Origin: Flavobacteriales bacterium
GTDB taxonomy: Bacteria; Bacteroidota; Bacteroidia; Flavobacteriales; Flavobacteriaceae
Length of the DNA stretch: 64,000 nucleotides
Direction of reading: 5' to 3'
Assembly: GCA_026993355.1 (NCBI GenBank)
Contig: JALWTX010000008.1
Location: 124,001 to 188,000 of the forward strand
The first letter of the stretch is position 1, and each line of letters begins with the position of its first letter. Below are positions 46,359-56,514 of the stretch, piece by piece. The position numbers and the translations under genes are program-made. The notes beneath the pieces were generated by a model, which was not told the origin of the DNA, searched no databases, and saw nothing but the letters and a program-made list of their open reading frames with translations.

Positions 46359-46865
46359 ATGTTACCTAAACAAATAGCGGAAGCTTTAAATAAACAAATA
46401 AATGCCGAATTTGCCTCGGCATATTTATATTTGTCTATGTCAGCTTATTTAAATGAGGTTAGTTTGGTCGGTTTTGCCAATTGGATGCGGGCACAATATG
46501 AAGAAGAGGTTTTTCATGCCATGAAAATGTATGATTATGTATTAGAACGGGGCGGAACTATTAAGTTAGATGCTGTGGCAGCACCGCAACAAAGTTGGAA
46601 GGATATTATTGAGGTATTTGAAGCTGTTTTGCATCATGAACAAGAAATTACCCATTCTATAAACCGGTTGGTCAGTTTGGCGATTGCCGAACAAGATCAT
46701 GCCACCGTTAATTTTTTGCAATGGTTTGTAGACGAGCAAGTTGAAGAAGAGGCCAGTGTTTCTGAACTTTTAGCCCAATTAAAATTAGTTGGTGGTCAAG
46801 GCAGCGGTTTGTTTATGCTTGACCGCGAAGCCGCTCAGCGAAAATTTATTCAACCGCAAGTTTGA
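46359..46865 (+). CDS. Ferritin
   Basis: LNKQINAEFASAYLYLSMSAYL...GFANWMRAQYEEEVFHAMKMYDYVLERGG...FLQWFVDEQVEEEASV. Confidence 0.95.
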   Translation: MLPKQIAEALNKQINAEFASAYLYLSMSAYLNEVSLVGFANWMRAQYEEEVFHAMKMYDYVLERGGTIKLDAVAAPQQSWKDIIEVFEAVLHHEQEITHSINRLVSLAIAEQDHATVNFLQWFVDEQVEEEASVSELLAQLKLVGGQGSGLFMLDREAAQRKFIQPQV

Positions 46866-47905
46866 TGAGAAAAATAATGGTTTTCCGGTTTTCGGCCATG
46901 GGCGATATAGCCATGACCGTACCAGTATTAAAAGCTGTTTTAGAACAAAATCCGTCCTTAGAAATCGTGATGGTTTCACGACCTTTTTATGCCCCTTTTT
47001 TTAAAGATTTACCCCGCACCAAATTTATAGGGGTTAATTTAAAAACAGCGTATAAAGGATTGCCCGGTATATTTCGTCTCTTTAAGAAACTGCGGACAGA
47101 GCAGCCGGACGCCATCGCAGATTTGCATGATGTGTTAAGAACCAAAATTTTAAATCTTTTTTTTAAAATTTCAGGGTTTAAGGTTGCAGTCATCCGGAAA
47201 GGCCGCAAGGAAAAACGCGCTTTAACCCGGCAAAAAAATAAAGTGTTTATACCACTTAAATCGACCAATGAACGTTACGCCGATGTTTTTAGAACTTTAG
47301 GTTATAAGGTTGACCTGAATAAAAATTTACCTGTCCCTAAACCTGTTTTGTCTAAACCTGTCGAGCTTTTTTTGCAAACATTTGCCGGACAGCCGGTTAT
47401 AGGTATTGCGCCATTTGCTGCACATGAAGGTAAACAATATCCGTTAGAAAAACTGAGAAAAGTACTCGAAATAGTTTTAGATAAGCATCCGGAAGTGAAT
47501 ATTTTGCTTTTTGGTGGTGGTGAGAAAGAAAAGAAAGCTTTGGACGATTTGGAAAAAATGAACCGTAACCGCATTGTTAATTTAGTTGGCGTATTTAATT
47601 TTGAGGAAGAATTACAACTAATCAGCCGTTTAAAATTAATGTTGAGCATGGATTCCGGTAATGGCCATTTAGCCGCTTTATATCAGGTGCCGGTAGTAAC
47701 TATTTGGGGGGCAACACATCCATATGCCGGATTTGCGCCTTTTCAACAACCGGCTGATAATCAATTGATACCCGATCGGGATAAATTTCCGCAGTTGCCG
47801 ACTTCGGTTTACGGAAATAAAGTTTTCCCGGGTTTTGAAGCGGTATGGGATACTATTACGCCGGAAAAAATAAGTGATAAAATATTAAACATTTTACAGT
47901 CTTAA
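46862..47905 (+). CDS. Glycosyltransferase family 9 (heptosyltransferase-like)
   Basis: IMVFRFSAMGDIAMTVPVLKAVLEQNP; IGIAPFAAHEGKQYPLEKL; SMDSGNGHLAALYQVPVVTIWGATHPYAGFAP. Confidence 0.92.
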   Translation: MMRKIMVFRFSAMGDIAMTVPVLKAVLEQNPSLEIVMVSRPFYAPFFKDLPRTKFIGVNLKTAYKGLPGIFRLFKKLRTEQPDAIADLHDVLRTKILNLFFKISGFKVAVIRKGRKEKRALTRQKNKVFIPLKSTNERYADVFRTLGYKVDLNKNLPVPKPVLSKPVELFLQTFAGQPVIGIAPFAAHEGKQYPLEKLRKVLEIVLDKHPEVNILLFGGGEKEKKALDDLEKMNRNRIVNLVGVFNFEEELQLISRLKLMLSMDSGNGHLAALYQVPVVTIWGATHPYAGFAPFQQPADNQLIPDRDKFPQLPTSVYGNKVFPGFEAVWDTITPEKISDKILNILQS

Positions 47906-47908
47906 CTA

Positions 47909-48643
47909 TTATTGCTGATTCATTAAACTCAGAAAATCTTTGCGTTTGTTTTTTGATAAAGGAATGGTGTGTTTATTCATCAGTTCAATATAACCTTCGT
48001 TAAGATACCGGGTAACAAATTTTAAATTGATAATATGCGAACGGTGCGCATGGAAAAAATGCCGGTTTTCAAGTAAGTCTACAAATTTGCCTAAATTATA
48101 AGAACTTAAGAATTCTTGGCCATTCTTACAGATAATTTTTGTATAACCTTCGGCGCCTTCTAAACGCACCAAATCGTCTATTTTTATAAATGTATAGCCT
48201 TCTTGCGTAGGAATGGATAAGGTATTGCTTTTTTGGTTGAGCAGGTCTAATAAAGCTTTGTTGTTTTCGCGTGCCACTTTCATCGAAATGTTTTTTTTGG
48301 CTTTAATAACAGCTTCATTCAAGGCTTCGTCATCAATAGGTTTGACAATATAACCAATGGCCGAATGTTTGATAGCTTGAATGGCATATGCATCGTAAGC
48401 CGTCACAAATATAACTTCAAATTCAGGTTCGTCAAATTGTGATAATACATCAAAGCCACTCATATTGGGCATAGCAATGTCTAAAAAAACCAAATTAGGT
48501 TTAAGTTGCCTAATGGCTTCAACAGCTTTTTCAGGTTCTTGAAAAGTTGCTAAAATATTTATGTCCGGATGATTTTTTTTTAATTTTTTTTCCAACATTT
48601 TAAGGGCTTTAGCCTCATCATCTAACAAAATGCAATTTATCAT
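47909..48643 (-). CDS. LytTR-family response regulator
   Basis: Receiver (CILLDDEAKALKML...LVFLDIAMPNMSGFDVL...FVTAYDAYAIQAIKHSAIGYIVKPI) plus LytTR domain (FFHAHRSHIINLKFVTRY). Confidence 0.94.
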   Translation of the reverse strand: MINCILLDDEAKALKMLEKKLKKNHPDINILATFQEPEKAVEAIRQLKPNLVFLDIAMPNMSGFDVLSQFDEPEFEVIFVTAYDAYAIQAIKHSAIGYIVKPIDDEALNEAVIKAKKNISMKVARENNKALLDLLNQKSNTLSIPTQEGYTFIKIDDLVRLEGAEGYTKIICKNGQEFLSSYNLGKFVDLLENRHFFHAHRSHIINLKFVTRYLNEGYIELMNKHTIPLSKNKRKDFLSLMNQQ

Positions 48644-51462
48644 AGTTTGGTTATTTTAAGTTTAACAATGGTATTATAAGGCGTGGAAGGGTCATTGGTT
48701 GTATCAGTAATGGTATAAACAATATACCATTTTTCAGATAAATTTAAAAGTTTAATCCGTTCTTTTAAGATTTGGGTGGATCTGGATTGATGTTTTTTGA
48801 GTGAGGTGCGGTTTATTTCTTTAGATTTTTCCAGACCAACACCATCATCTTGTATGGTGACTTCAAAAGTTTTAGGATCGATATATTTGAAATCAAGGCA
48901 TATAGTCCCTTTACCTTTTTTATGAAAAATGCCATGATTGACAGCGTTTTCAACAATTGGTTGAAGTAATAAAGTGGGTATTTCGACTTGGTTGACTTTT
49001 AATCGTGGATCAATTTTTACACAATAGGTAAAATTATCGCCAAAACGCATTTTTTCTAAATTTAAATATGATTTTAGCAAATCTATTTCTTGATCTAAAC
49101 GAATGGCTTTTTTACGCGAAAATTCAAAAATCATCCGTATTAAGCGTGAAAATTTTACCAAATACGTTTCTGATTTATCGTAATTTTCATCATTGATATA
49201 ATATTGTATGGCGTTTAACGAATTGAAAACAAAATGTGGATTCATTTGACTGCGTAGAGCATGCAATTCAAATTCGGCCATTTGTTTTTGGGCTACTAAT
49301 TTTTCTCTTTGTTTATTTAGTTCTTTACGGCGGGTCCAATAACCAATAGAAAAAATGAACGTCAGAAAGATGAAAATCATTAAAAATTTAGCCCAATCTT
49401 TTTGCCACCATAAAGGTAAAATTTCAAAAGTGAATGAAGCTGTTTGTACCTGGCCGTATGAATTGATGACTTTAATTTTAAAGGTATATCTACCGGGTCC
49501 CAAACTATTGAAATTGACATTTTTGGCATGAATGGCTTGCCATTGATTTTGCAAGGGCAAAAGTTGATAAAAATACCGGTTGTGTTCTTGTCCATAATAG
49601 TCAATTAGGCCAAAATCAAATGAAATATTATTGTTTTTGGTGTAAAGTACATGGTTGTTTGTGCTGTCTAATTTTTTGTTATTATATTTTATAGCTTTAA
49701 AATATATTTTTTGAATGGGCAAGTCAGTGATTTGATTTTTATCTACAGATACAATACCGCTAAAATTAGAAGAAAATAACTTATTTCCTAATATAGCAAG
49801 GTGATTAACATGGTCGGAAACCAAGCCGTCAGTTTTACGCAAGGTTTTTTTATAAATCAATTGGCCATTGTGATAATCAAAATTTAATACGCCTTTTTGG
49901 CTGGCTAACCAAACTTCATTGCCATTGGTTTGAATATGATTGATAATCAAATTTTTGGTTTCGGGTATAAGTTTAAAATTACCATTTCCATCCCAAAGAT
50001 AGGCGCCCAACCCATCTGTTCCGATAATTAAATGCTCCTTGAATTTTTTGAGCGACAAAACCGGAAAACTTTCTTTATCTGGTGGATTTATTTGATTGAA
50101 TTTATGATGAGCCATCTCAAAAATGCCGACCGGTGTACCGGCTATTATTTTTCCTTTAAAGTCGGTAAAACAATTAGCCCCTTCTAATGGATAAGTCTTG
50201 ACTAATTTAAATTTATCGTCAAATATGCTAATGGCATTACGTTCGCGCACGGCAAATTTGTGCCCAATAGGCAAAACGCCTTTGCCAATACGGTAATAGA
50301 TGCCTGTTTTGCCTTTTTTCTTAATTAAAGTGGAAGTATTGGCTAAGATGCCGAAGTTTTGATCATCGAGGTATAAAAAATCAAAAATATAATCGTTCAA
50401 TTTGTAAAATAATTCAAATTTATTTTTTTCAGGATTGTATTTAAAGATCCCTTTATTTAATACGCCGGCAAATAATTTTCCCTGCATTTTTTTAATAAAT
50501 TGAACCGGCTGGTTTGTAAGGTAGGCATGGCTGCTCAAACTGTTTTTTGGAAAAAAATAGATGCCTTTGGCATAAGTTGTTCCCCAAAAGTTGCCTTGTT
50601 TGTCTTTATAAAGTGTAGAGAGCAAAAAATTTTGCGGAAAAAGATGAATATTCTTTAATTTATAATGTTTGTCAAGTTCAGCCCAAAAATTTTCACTGGA
50701 AATCTGTACACTTTGCTCTGTAGCCATCAACCGTGTAAAGACATTTGGTTTTAATAATTTTTCTTTGATTAAATTATGTTTTGTTAAGTTTTTGAGGTTA
50801 ATAAACGTAAAGCCTTGATTTAATCTCACCACCAACAAACTGTCATTAATTTGACCATTAATATATAAATCGCGTTTTGGAATAATATATTTTTTAATAA
50901 TTTGATTATGCCGGTTATAAAGTGCTATTTCAGTTTTTTTTCCTTTGGCATTACTTTGCATATAATGAATGCTGTCATGAATGAGTTTTAAGGGCACCTT
51001 GTTTTTTTGTCTTGGAATACTTCTAATGGCATGCCATTGACCGTTGGCTAATTTGTAATTGTTGTTATAACTTCTAAATACAATTTTTTGCAAATCGGTA
51101 TTGATCGTGGTTGGGTACAAAAAGTTCTTATCTTCGGCATAAAAATTATAAATAGAGTCGTTTTGAATGTAGCCTAACCTGTTTGAGCGGGTAAAAAACC
51201 AAAGTTTATTATCTTTTGTAAGGATAATTTCCCAAATGTCATTACTGGGTAAACCATCGGCAGTGGTGAAATTTTTGAAGTAAGAACCATCAAATTTAGC
51301 CAAACCTTTATCTGTCGCAATCCAGATATATCCGTCATAATCTTGGATAATTTTATAAGTTCGATTGCTTGGCAGTCCTTGTTCAATTGTAAAATGTTTA
51401 TAGCCCTGGGCATGGCTGCTCAGAGCTATAAACAAAACAAAAGCAATTAAAGAAATTTTCAT
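48640..51462 (-). CDS. Two-component sensor: beta-propeller (ligand_gate/Reg_prop-like) + Y_Y_Y + LytS-type histidine kinase
   Basis: YKHFTIEQGLPSNRTYKIIQDYDGYIWIATDKGLAKFDG...; LHALRSQMNPHFVFNSLNAIQYYI; overlaps its regulator. Met at signal peptide (MKISLIAFVLF) preferred start. Confidence 0.9.
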   Translation of the reverse strand: MKISLIAFVLFIALSSHAQGYKHFTIEQGLPSNRTYKIIQDYDGYIWIATDKGLAKFDGSYFKNFTTADGLPSNDIWEIILTKDNKLWFFTRSNRLGYIQNDSIYNFYAEDKNFLYPTTINTDLQKIVFRSYNNNYKLANGQWHAIRSIPRQKNKVPLKLIHDSIHYMQSNAKGKKTEIALYNRHNQIIKKYIIPKRDLYINGQINDSLLVVRLNQGFTFINLKNLTKHNLIKEKLLKPNVFTRLMATEQSVQISSENFWAELDKHYKLKNIHLFPQNFLLSTLYKDKQGNFWGTTYAKGIYFFPKNSLSSHAYLTNQPVQFIKKMQGKLFAGVLNKGIFKYNPEKNKFELFYKLNDYIFDFLYLDDQNFGILANTSTLIKKKGKTGIYYRIGKGVLPIGHKFAVRERNAISIFDDKFKLVKTYPLEGANCFTDFKGKIIAGTPVGIFEMAHHKFNQINPPDKESFPVLSLKKFKEHLIIGTDGLGAYLWDGNGNFKLIPETKNLIINHIQTNGNEVWLASQKGVLNFDYHNGQLIYKKTLRKTDGLVSDHVNHLAILGNKLFSSNFSGIVSVDKNQITDLPIQKIYFKAIKYNNKKLDSTNNHVLYTKNNNISFDFGLIDYYGQEHNRYFYQLLPLQNQWQAIHAKNVNFNSLGPGRYTFKIKVINSYGQVQTASFTFEILPLWWQKDWAKFLMIFIFLTFIFSIGYWTRRKELNKQREKLVAQKQMAEFELHALRSQMNPHFVFNSLNAIQYYINDENYDKSETYLVKFSRLIRMIFEFSRKKAIRLDQEIDLLKSYLNLEKMRFGDNFTYCVKIDPRLKVNQVEIPTLLLQPIVENAVNHGIFHKKGKGTICLDFKYIDPKTFEVTIQDDGVGLEKSKEINRTSLKKHQSRSTQILKERIKLLNLSEKWYIVYTITDTTNDPSTPYNTIVKLKITKL

Positions 51463-51722
51463 GAAAAAATCAGCACAAATTGGTTTGACATTAATGGTAA
51501 TATTTATGCTTTTACAAAAAAAAGCTTTTTCAGGCATACTTTAGTTCCTTATTGATTAAAATAGGATTTTCATTCAACTAAAAATACTTTTGGTTTGATT
51601 AAACAAAAATTTAGATTGTAAAGAGCAGGTAAAAATACAGAATTAACATTTCTTTGTCAATAAATATTTTATCTTTCATTCAAAATAGCTTATTTTTGCC
51701 TTTATTAAATTATTTAAACAGA

Positions 51723-53069
51723 ATGAATTCTACATTAATTATTATATTTCAATTATTTTTAAGTCTGAGTATTTTAGTCGTTTTACACGAGTTGGGCCAT
51801 TTTTTGGCGGCCAAATTCTTTGGAACCAAAGTCGATAAATTTTATTTATTTTTCAATCCCGGATTTTCATTATTTAAGAAGAAAATTGGTGAAACGGAAT
51901 ATGGAATTGGCTGGTTACCATTGGGTGGCTATGTCAAAATTGCTGGTATGATAGACGAAAGTATGGATAAAGACTTTTTAAATAGCGAACCACAGCCATG
52001 GGAATTCAGAAGTAAACCAGCTTGGCAACGACTCATTATTATGTTAGGCGGGGTTACCGTCAATATTATTTTGGCTATCGTTATTTATATTAGTTTGGCT
52101 TATGCTTATGGCGAGCAATTAGTTCCGATGGATTCATTAAAAGGTGGCTTGCAAATAGTGAATCCGACTTTAAAGGATGCCGGATTGAAAACCGGAGATA
52201 AAATTATTAAAATTAATAACGAACCGGTTAAATATGCCAACACTGTTGATGCTAAATTGATTGCGGCAAAACAAGTAGCGGTTCAAAGAAATGGTGAAAC
52301 TAAAACAATTAATTTTCCGGTTAACTTCATAGAAAAATTAGTAGAAAACAAAAGTAAAGGACCTAAAGCCTTAACTTCCATTCGTTTTCCGTTTATTGTG
52401 GAGAAAGTTGCCGGTAAAGCAAATGAAGATCAGTTAAAAAAAGGCGATCAGATTATTGCCATTAACGGTCAGCCCGCCGAATATTTAGACCAAATTAAAC
52501 CTCTTTTGGCACAAAACAAAGGACAGGTCATTAAGGCTACAGTTTTGCGTCAGGGTAAGCCGGTTGAGGTTGAATTAAAAGTAGATGAGACCGGAAAATT
52601 AGGTGTTCAACTCAATGGTGATTTTAAAGAATGGCAAAAACGCGGGTATTTAATAATTGTAAATAAAAAATACAGTTTACTAAGTGCCATACCGGCAGGT
52701 TTAAAACGAACCAAAGAAACATTTTTAAGTTATATCGATCAATTAAAAATGATTTTTAATCCAAAAACCGGTGCTTATAAAGGAGTCGGTGGTTTTATTT
52801 CTATTGCTAAAATTTTCCCTGACACTTGGGACTGGGGACGCTTTTGGACCATTACGGCCTTTCTTTCCATTATGTTGGCAGTCTTAAATGTATTGCCTAT
52901 TCCGGCTTTAGATGGCGGGCATGCCATGTTTACCATCTACGAAATGATAACCGGCCGTAAACCCAATGAAAAAGTTTTAGAGTATGCCCAAGTGGCCGGA
53001 TTTATCTTGCTATTGGCACTTGTTGTATTGGTCAATGGAAATGATATTATTAAAAACTTTTTTAAATAA
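51723..53069 (+). CDS. rseP: RIP metalloprotease RseP (site-2 protease)
   Basis: VLHELGHFLAAKFFG (HExxH), PDZ-like segments, LNVLPIPALDGGHAMFTIYEMITGRKP. Confidence 0.94.
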   Translation: MNSTLIIIFQLFLSLSILVVLHELGHFLAAKFFGTKVDKFYLFFNPGFSLFKKKIGETEYGIGWLPLGGYVKIAGMIDESMDKDFLNSEPQPWEFRSKPAWQRLIIMLGGVTVNIILAIVIYISLAYAYGEQLVPMDSLKGGLQIVNPTLKDAGLKTGDKIIKINNEPVKYANTVDAKLIAAKQVAVQRNGETKTINFPVNFIEKLVENKSKGPKALTSIRFPFIVEKVAGKANEDQLKKGDQIIAINGQPAEYLDQIKPLLAQNKGQVIKATVLRQGKPVEVELKVDETGKLGVQLNGDFKEWQKRGYLIIVNKKYSLLSAIPAGLKRTKETFLSYIDQLKMIFNPKTGAYKGVGGFISIAKIFPDTWDWGRFWTITAFLSIMLAVLNVLPIPALDGGHAMFTIYEMITGRKPNEKVLEYAQVAGFILLLALVVLVNGNDIIKNFFK

Positions 53070-53087
53070 AAACCTTTTTATAAAAAA

Positions 53088-53447
53088 ATGGAAACAACCA
53101 GACAAAAACGAATTGCCAAAATTATTCAAATGGATTTAGCCGAAATTCTTCAAGGTGAAGTGCGTAAGGCCGGCATTAAAAATCTTATTATAACCGTTTC
53201 TAAAGTGAAGGTCACCCCTGATTTAAATTTGGCTAAAGTTTATGTCAGTGTCTTCCCTTCGTCTAAGGCAGACGACATACTTAAAGCTTTGACGGCAAAT
53301 GCAAAGCAAATTAAGCATGCCGTTGCACAACGGGTAAAACATCAATTGCGCAAAATGCCCGATTTGGTATTTTATCGCGATGATTCGTTAGATTATATCG
53401 AAAAAATTGATGAAGAATTGGAAAAAGGAGAAAATCCGATTGATTAA
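53088..53447 (+). CDS. rbfA: 30S ribosome-binding factor A
   Basis: TRQKRIAKIIQMDLAEILQ...ITVSKVKVTPDLNLAKVYVSVFP...RVKHQLRKMPDLVFYRDDSLDYIEKIDE. Confidence 0.94.
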   Translation: METTRQKRIAKIIQMDLAEILQGEVRKAGIKNLIITVSKVKVTPDLNLAKVYVSVFPSSKADDILKALTANAKQIKHAVAQRVKHQLRKMPDLVFYRDDSLDYIEKIDEELEKGENPID

Positions 53448-53458
53448 ATTCCCTTATT

Positions 53459-54667
53459 TTGAATTATATCCGCTTCATTTCAAAAAGATATCTCTTTTCA
53501 AAAAGCGGCAATAATGCTATTAATATTATTGTTAAAATTGCCTCTTTTGGGGTATTGATTGTTTCTGCGGCATTTATTATTGTCTTGTCGGGTTTTTCCG
53601 GTATACGGACTTTTAATCTAAATTTAATTAAGATGACTGATCCGGATATTAAAATAACCTCCACCAAAGGAAAATATTTTAAGTTTACTAAGGAATTAAA
53701 ATCTTTTTTAAATAATGACCCGGCTGCCAAAGCTTATACGAAAAGTGTTGAAGAAAAGGTTTTCGTTTTATTTGAGAAAAAACAAAAAATAGCCAAATTA
53801 CAAGGGGTTGACAGTAATTTTACAAAGGTTGTTCCGCTTGATTCGACTATAATTGCTGGCAGAATGCCAGCGCCAGCTACCAATGAGTTGCTTGTTGGCG
53901 TTTCTATGGCCAATGATTTGTCTTACATGTTATCGGGCAATAATTACGAGGTTTTTCAACTTTTGGTTCCCAAGCCCGGGAGCGGCCTGATAACGGATCC
54001 CCGCCAAGCTTTTCAGGTCAAATATTTTTTACCGGTTGGCATATATCAAACCACCCCGGATCATGATCAAGTTTATCTTTATACCTCTTTGTCTGCTGCC
54101 CAAGATTTACTAAACTTGCCTTCAAATCGCGTATCTTCTGTTTCCATTTCGGTGACGCAACCTGAACAAATAACCCCTCTGCAAAAACGTTTGTCACAAA
54201 AATTTGGGAAGCAATTGCGTATAAGGAACCGTAAGCAACTAAACCGGTTGTTATACCGTATGCTTAATACCGAAAATTTGATGGTTTATTTTATCTTCGC
54301 TTTAATCTTACTTTTGGCTTTGTTTAATATTATCGGAACCATTATGATGATTATTATTGATAAATCATCGAATATGAAAACCTTGCGTGTTTTGGGGTTA
54401 ACACCTGCCGAAATAAAAAGGATTTTTATGATTCAGGGTTTTAGTATGACTTTTCTGAGTGGATTGGCCGGCATTATCTTCGGCTTAATTTTGATTGCGA
54501 TTCAAAAAATGTGGCCTTATTTGTATATTCCGCAAACAAATATGCCTTATCCGGTAGAATTTAGATGGACCAATGTTTTATGGGTCATCCTCACGGTTAT
54601 ATTTATGGGCGCTTTTGCTACTTATGTGGCTCTGTTAAAACTTACTGAAAAAAACCTTACGGCTTAA
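53459..54667 (+). CDS. LolC/E-like FtsX-family ABC permease
   Basis: FISKRYLFSKSGNNAINIIVKIASFGVLIVSAAFIIVLSGFSG; C-terminal FtsX domain. Confidence 0.9.
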   Translation: MNYIRFISKRYLFSKSGNNAINIIVKIASFGVLIVSAAFIIVLSGFSGIRTFNLNLIKMTDPDIKITSTKGKYFKFTKELKSFLNNDPAAKAYTKSVEEKVFVLFEKKQKIAKLQGVDSNFTKVVPLDSTIIAGRMPAPATNELLVGVSMANDLSYMLSGNNYEVFQLLVPKPGSGLITDPRQAFQVKYFLPVGIYQTTPDHDQVYLYTSLSAAQDLLNLPSNRVSSVSISVTQPEQITPLQKRLSQKFGKQLRIRNRKQLNRLLYRMLNTENLMVYFIFALILLLALFNIIGTIMMIIIDKSSNMKTLRVLGLTPAEIKRIFMIQGFSMTFLSGLAGIIFGLILIAIQKMWPYLYIPQTNMPYPVEFRWTNVLWVILTVIFMGAFATYVALLKLTEKNLTA

Positions 54668-54726
54668 AGGTTGATCAATCCTGTAACATTTTAGGTTCAT
54701 AATCGTCTTTTTCAAAAGGTTTTTCT

Positions 54727-55623
54727 ATGGAAGATATATTAAAAGTTCATAATTTGACCAAACAATTTGGGAATCTTGTTGCGGTTGACCAACTTAGTTT
54801 TACCATCAAAAAAGGACATGTTTATGGCTTACTGGGACCTAATGGAAGTGGAAAATCTACTACTTTGGGTATGATTTTAAATGTGGTTAATAAATCAGGC
54901 GGTTCTTTTAGTTGGTTTGACGGTCAATTGCAAACACCACAAGCGCTTAAAAAAATAGGTGCTATTATTGAACGGCCTAACTTTTATCCTTATATGACGG
55001 CTTATCAAAACTTGTCTTTAGTATGTAAAATTAAGGAAATAAATCCGGATGTTATTGATGATAAACTGGCTTTGGTTGGACTTTTAGAACGCAAAAACGA
55101 TAAGTTTAAAACTTATTCTTTGGGCATGAAACAACGTTTGGCTATTGCATCTGCCTTATTAAACAATCCAGCTTTGCTTATTTTAGATGAACCCACCAAT
55201 GGATTGGACCCGCAAGGAATACATGAAATACGCCAAATTATTAATAATATCTCAACTGCCGGTACGACTATTATTTTAGCCTCACATTTATTAGATGAAG
55301 TGGAAAAAGTTTGTGATCAAGTCATTATCTTACAAAAAGGACGCAAGATTTTTGAGGGGTCAGTTAAAGGCTTACAACAGCAACAATATTGGTTTGAAAT
55401 AAAGGTGGATAAGCCTGAAAAAATCATAAATATTCTTAAAGAAAATAATCAGATTAAAAGGCTTGAGCAAAGTGGGGCTGTGTTGAAAGTTTTTCCCGTT
55501 GATGAACACTATACCGGGGCAGATTTAAATAGATTTTTGGCCTCTAAAGAAATTTTTGCCGAAAGTTTGATCAAAAAACAACCGCGATTAGAAACTGAAT
55601 TTCTTAAACTTATAAAGCATTAA
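54727..55623 (+). CDS. ABC transporter ATP-binding protein
   Basis: GLLGPNGSGKSTTLGMIL (Walker A), YSLGMKQRLAIASALLNNPALLILDEPTNGLDPQG. Confidence 0.96.
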   Translation: MEDILKVHNLTKQFGNLVAVDQLSFTIKKGHVYGLLGPNGSGKSTTLGMILNVVNKSGGSFSWFDGQLQTPQALKKIGAIIERPNFYPYMTAYQNLSLVCKIKEINPDVIDDKLALVGLLERKNDKFKTYSLGMKQRLAIASALLNNPALLILDEPTNGLDPQGIHEIRQIINNISTAGTTIILASHLLDEVEKVCDQVIILQKGRKIFEGSVKGLQQQQYWFEIKVDKPEKIINILKENNQIKRLEQSGAVLKVFPVDEHYTGADLNRFLASKEIFAESLIKKQPRLETEFLKLIKH

Positions 55624-55637
55624 AACCAATTTTTTTT

Positions 55638-56480
55638 ATGAAAAATTTCAATAGGCTTTTGACCATAGAATTATATAAGATTAAAAACCACAAACTAAGC
55701 CGTGTGTTATTTTTTATTTATTTTTTATTGCTAAGTGCTATTGCTTTTATGGCTGCCATTCAAGTTAAAGTTGGGCCGATTAAAATTAATTTGGCTGAGC
55801 AAGGCATTTTTAATTTTCCTTATATCTGGCATTTTAATACTTGGGTAGCTGATTTTTTAACTTTCTTTTTGGCCATTTTGGTTGTTTCAACCGTGACCAA
55901 TGAATTTACTTACCGTACTTTAAAGCAAAATTTGATAGATGGTTTAACTAAAAAAGAATTTATCCTTTCTAAATTTTATTTCATGGTTGTTTTGGCTTTA
56001 GCAGCCACTTTTTTTGTATTTGTTCTCAGCCTGATTTTGGGTTTTATTTATTCAGATTATACCAGTACGGGCATTATTTTCCGTGATTTCTATTTTTTAT
56101 TGGCTTTTTTTCTAAAACTATTGGGTATTTTCAGTTTTATCATGTTTTTAGGTTTTTTATTAAAGCGGTCGGCATTGGCCATAGGTTTCTTTTTTGTTTG
56201 GATGATTGCAGAAAGCATTGCTTATGCTTTGATGCGTTGGCAATTTTTCGGTAAAAATCTGGCAAATAAAATTATTGCTTTTTTTCCCTATGCCGCTATG
56301 CGCCAATTATTGCCGGAACCGATTACCCGGTTAAGTGCAGCTAAGAACATCGGTAATCAATTGGGTGAAAATATGACTAAATTTAATGGGTTACCTTTCG
56401 TTAATTTTGTGATTGTTGGGGTTTGGATAAGTATTTTTTTATTCTTGTCCTATAAAATCATCCAAAAACGGGATTTGTAA
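55638..56480 (+). CDS. ABC transporter permease (ABC-2 type)
   Basis: Six TM-like segments; VVSTVTNEFTYRTLKQNLIDGLTKKEFILSKF. Confidence 0.88.
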   Translation: MKNFNRLLTIELYKIKNHKLSRVLFFIYFLLLSAIAFMAAIQVKVGPIKINLAEQGIFNFPYIWHFNTWVADFLTFFLAILVVSTVTNEFTYRTLKQNLIDGLTKKEFILSKFYFMVVLALAATFFVFVLSLILGFIYSDYTSTGIIFRDFYFLLAFFLKLLGIFSFIMFLGFLLKRSALAIGFFFVWMIAESIAYALMRWQFFGKNLANKIIAFFPYAAMRQLLPEPITRLSAAKNIGNQLGENMTKFNGLPFVNFVIVGVWISIFLFLSYKIIQKRDL

Positions 56481-56514
56481 TTCTCATCAAATTTTAATAA
56501 TTCCCAATTTTTAC

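Noticed and set aside
53464-53730. Minus-strand ORF within the LolC/E-like gene
   Set aside because: Mirror-frame ORF antisense to a membrane protein gene, with no independent support.
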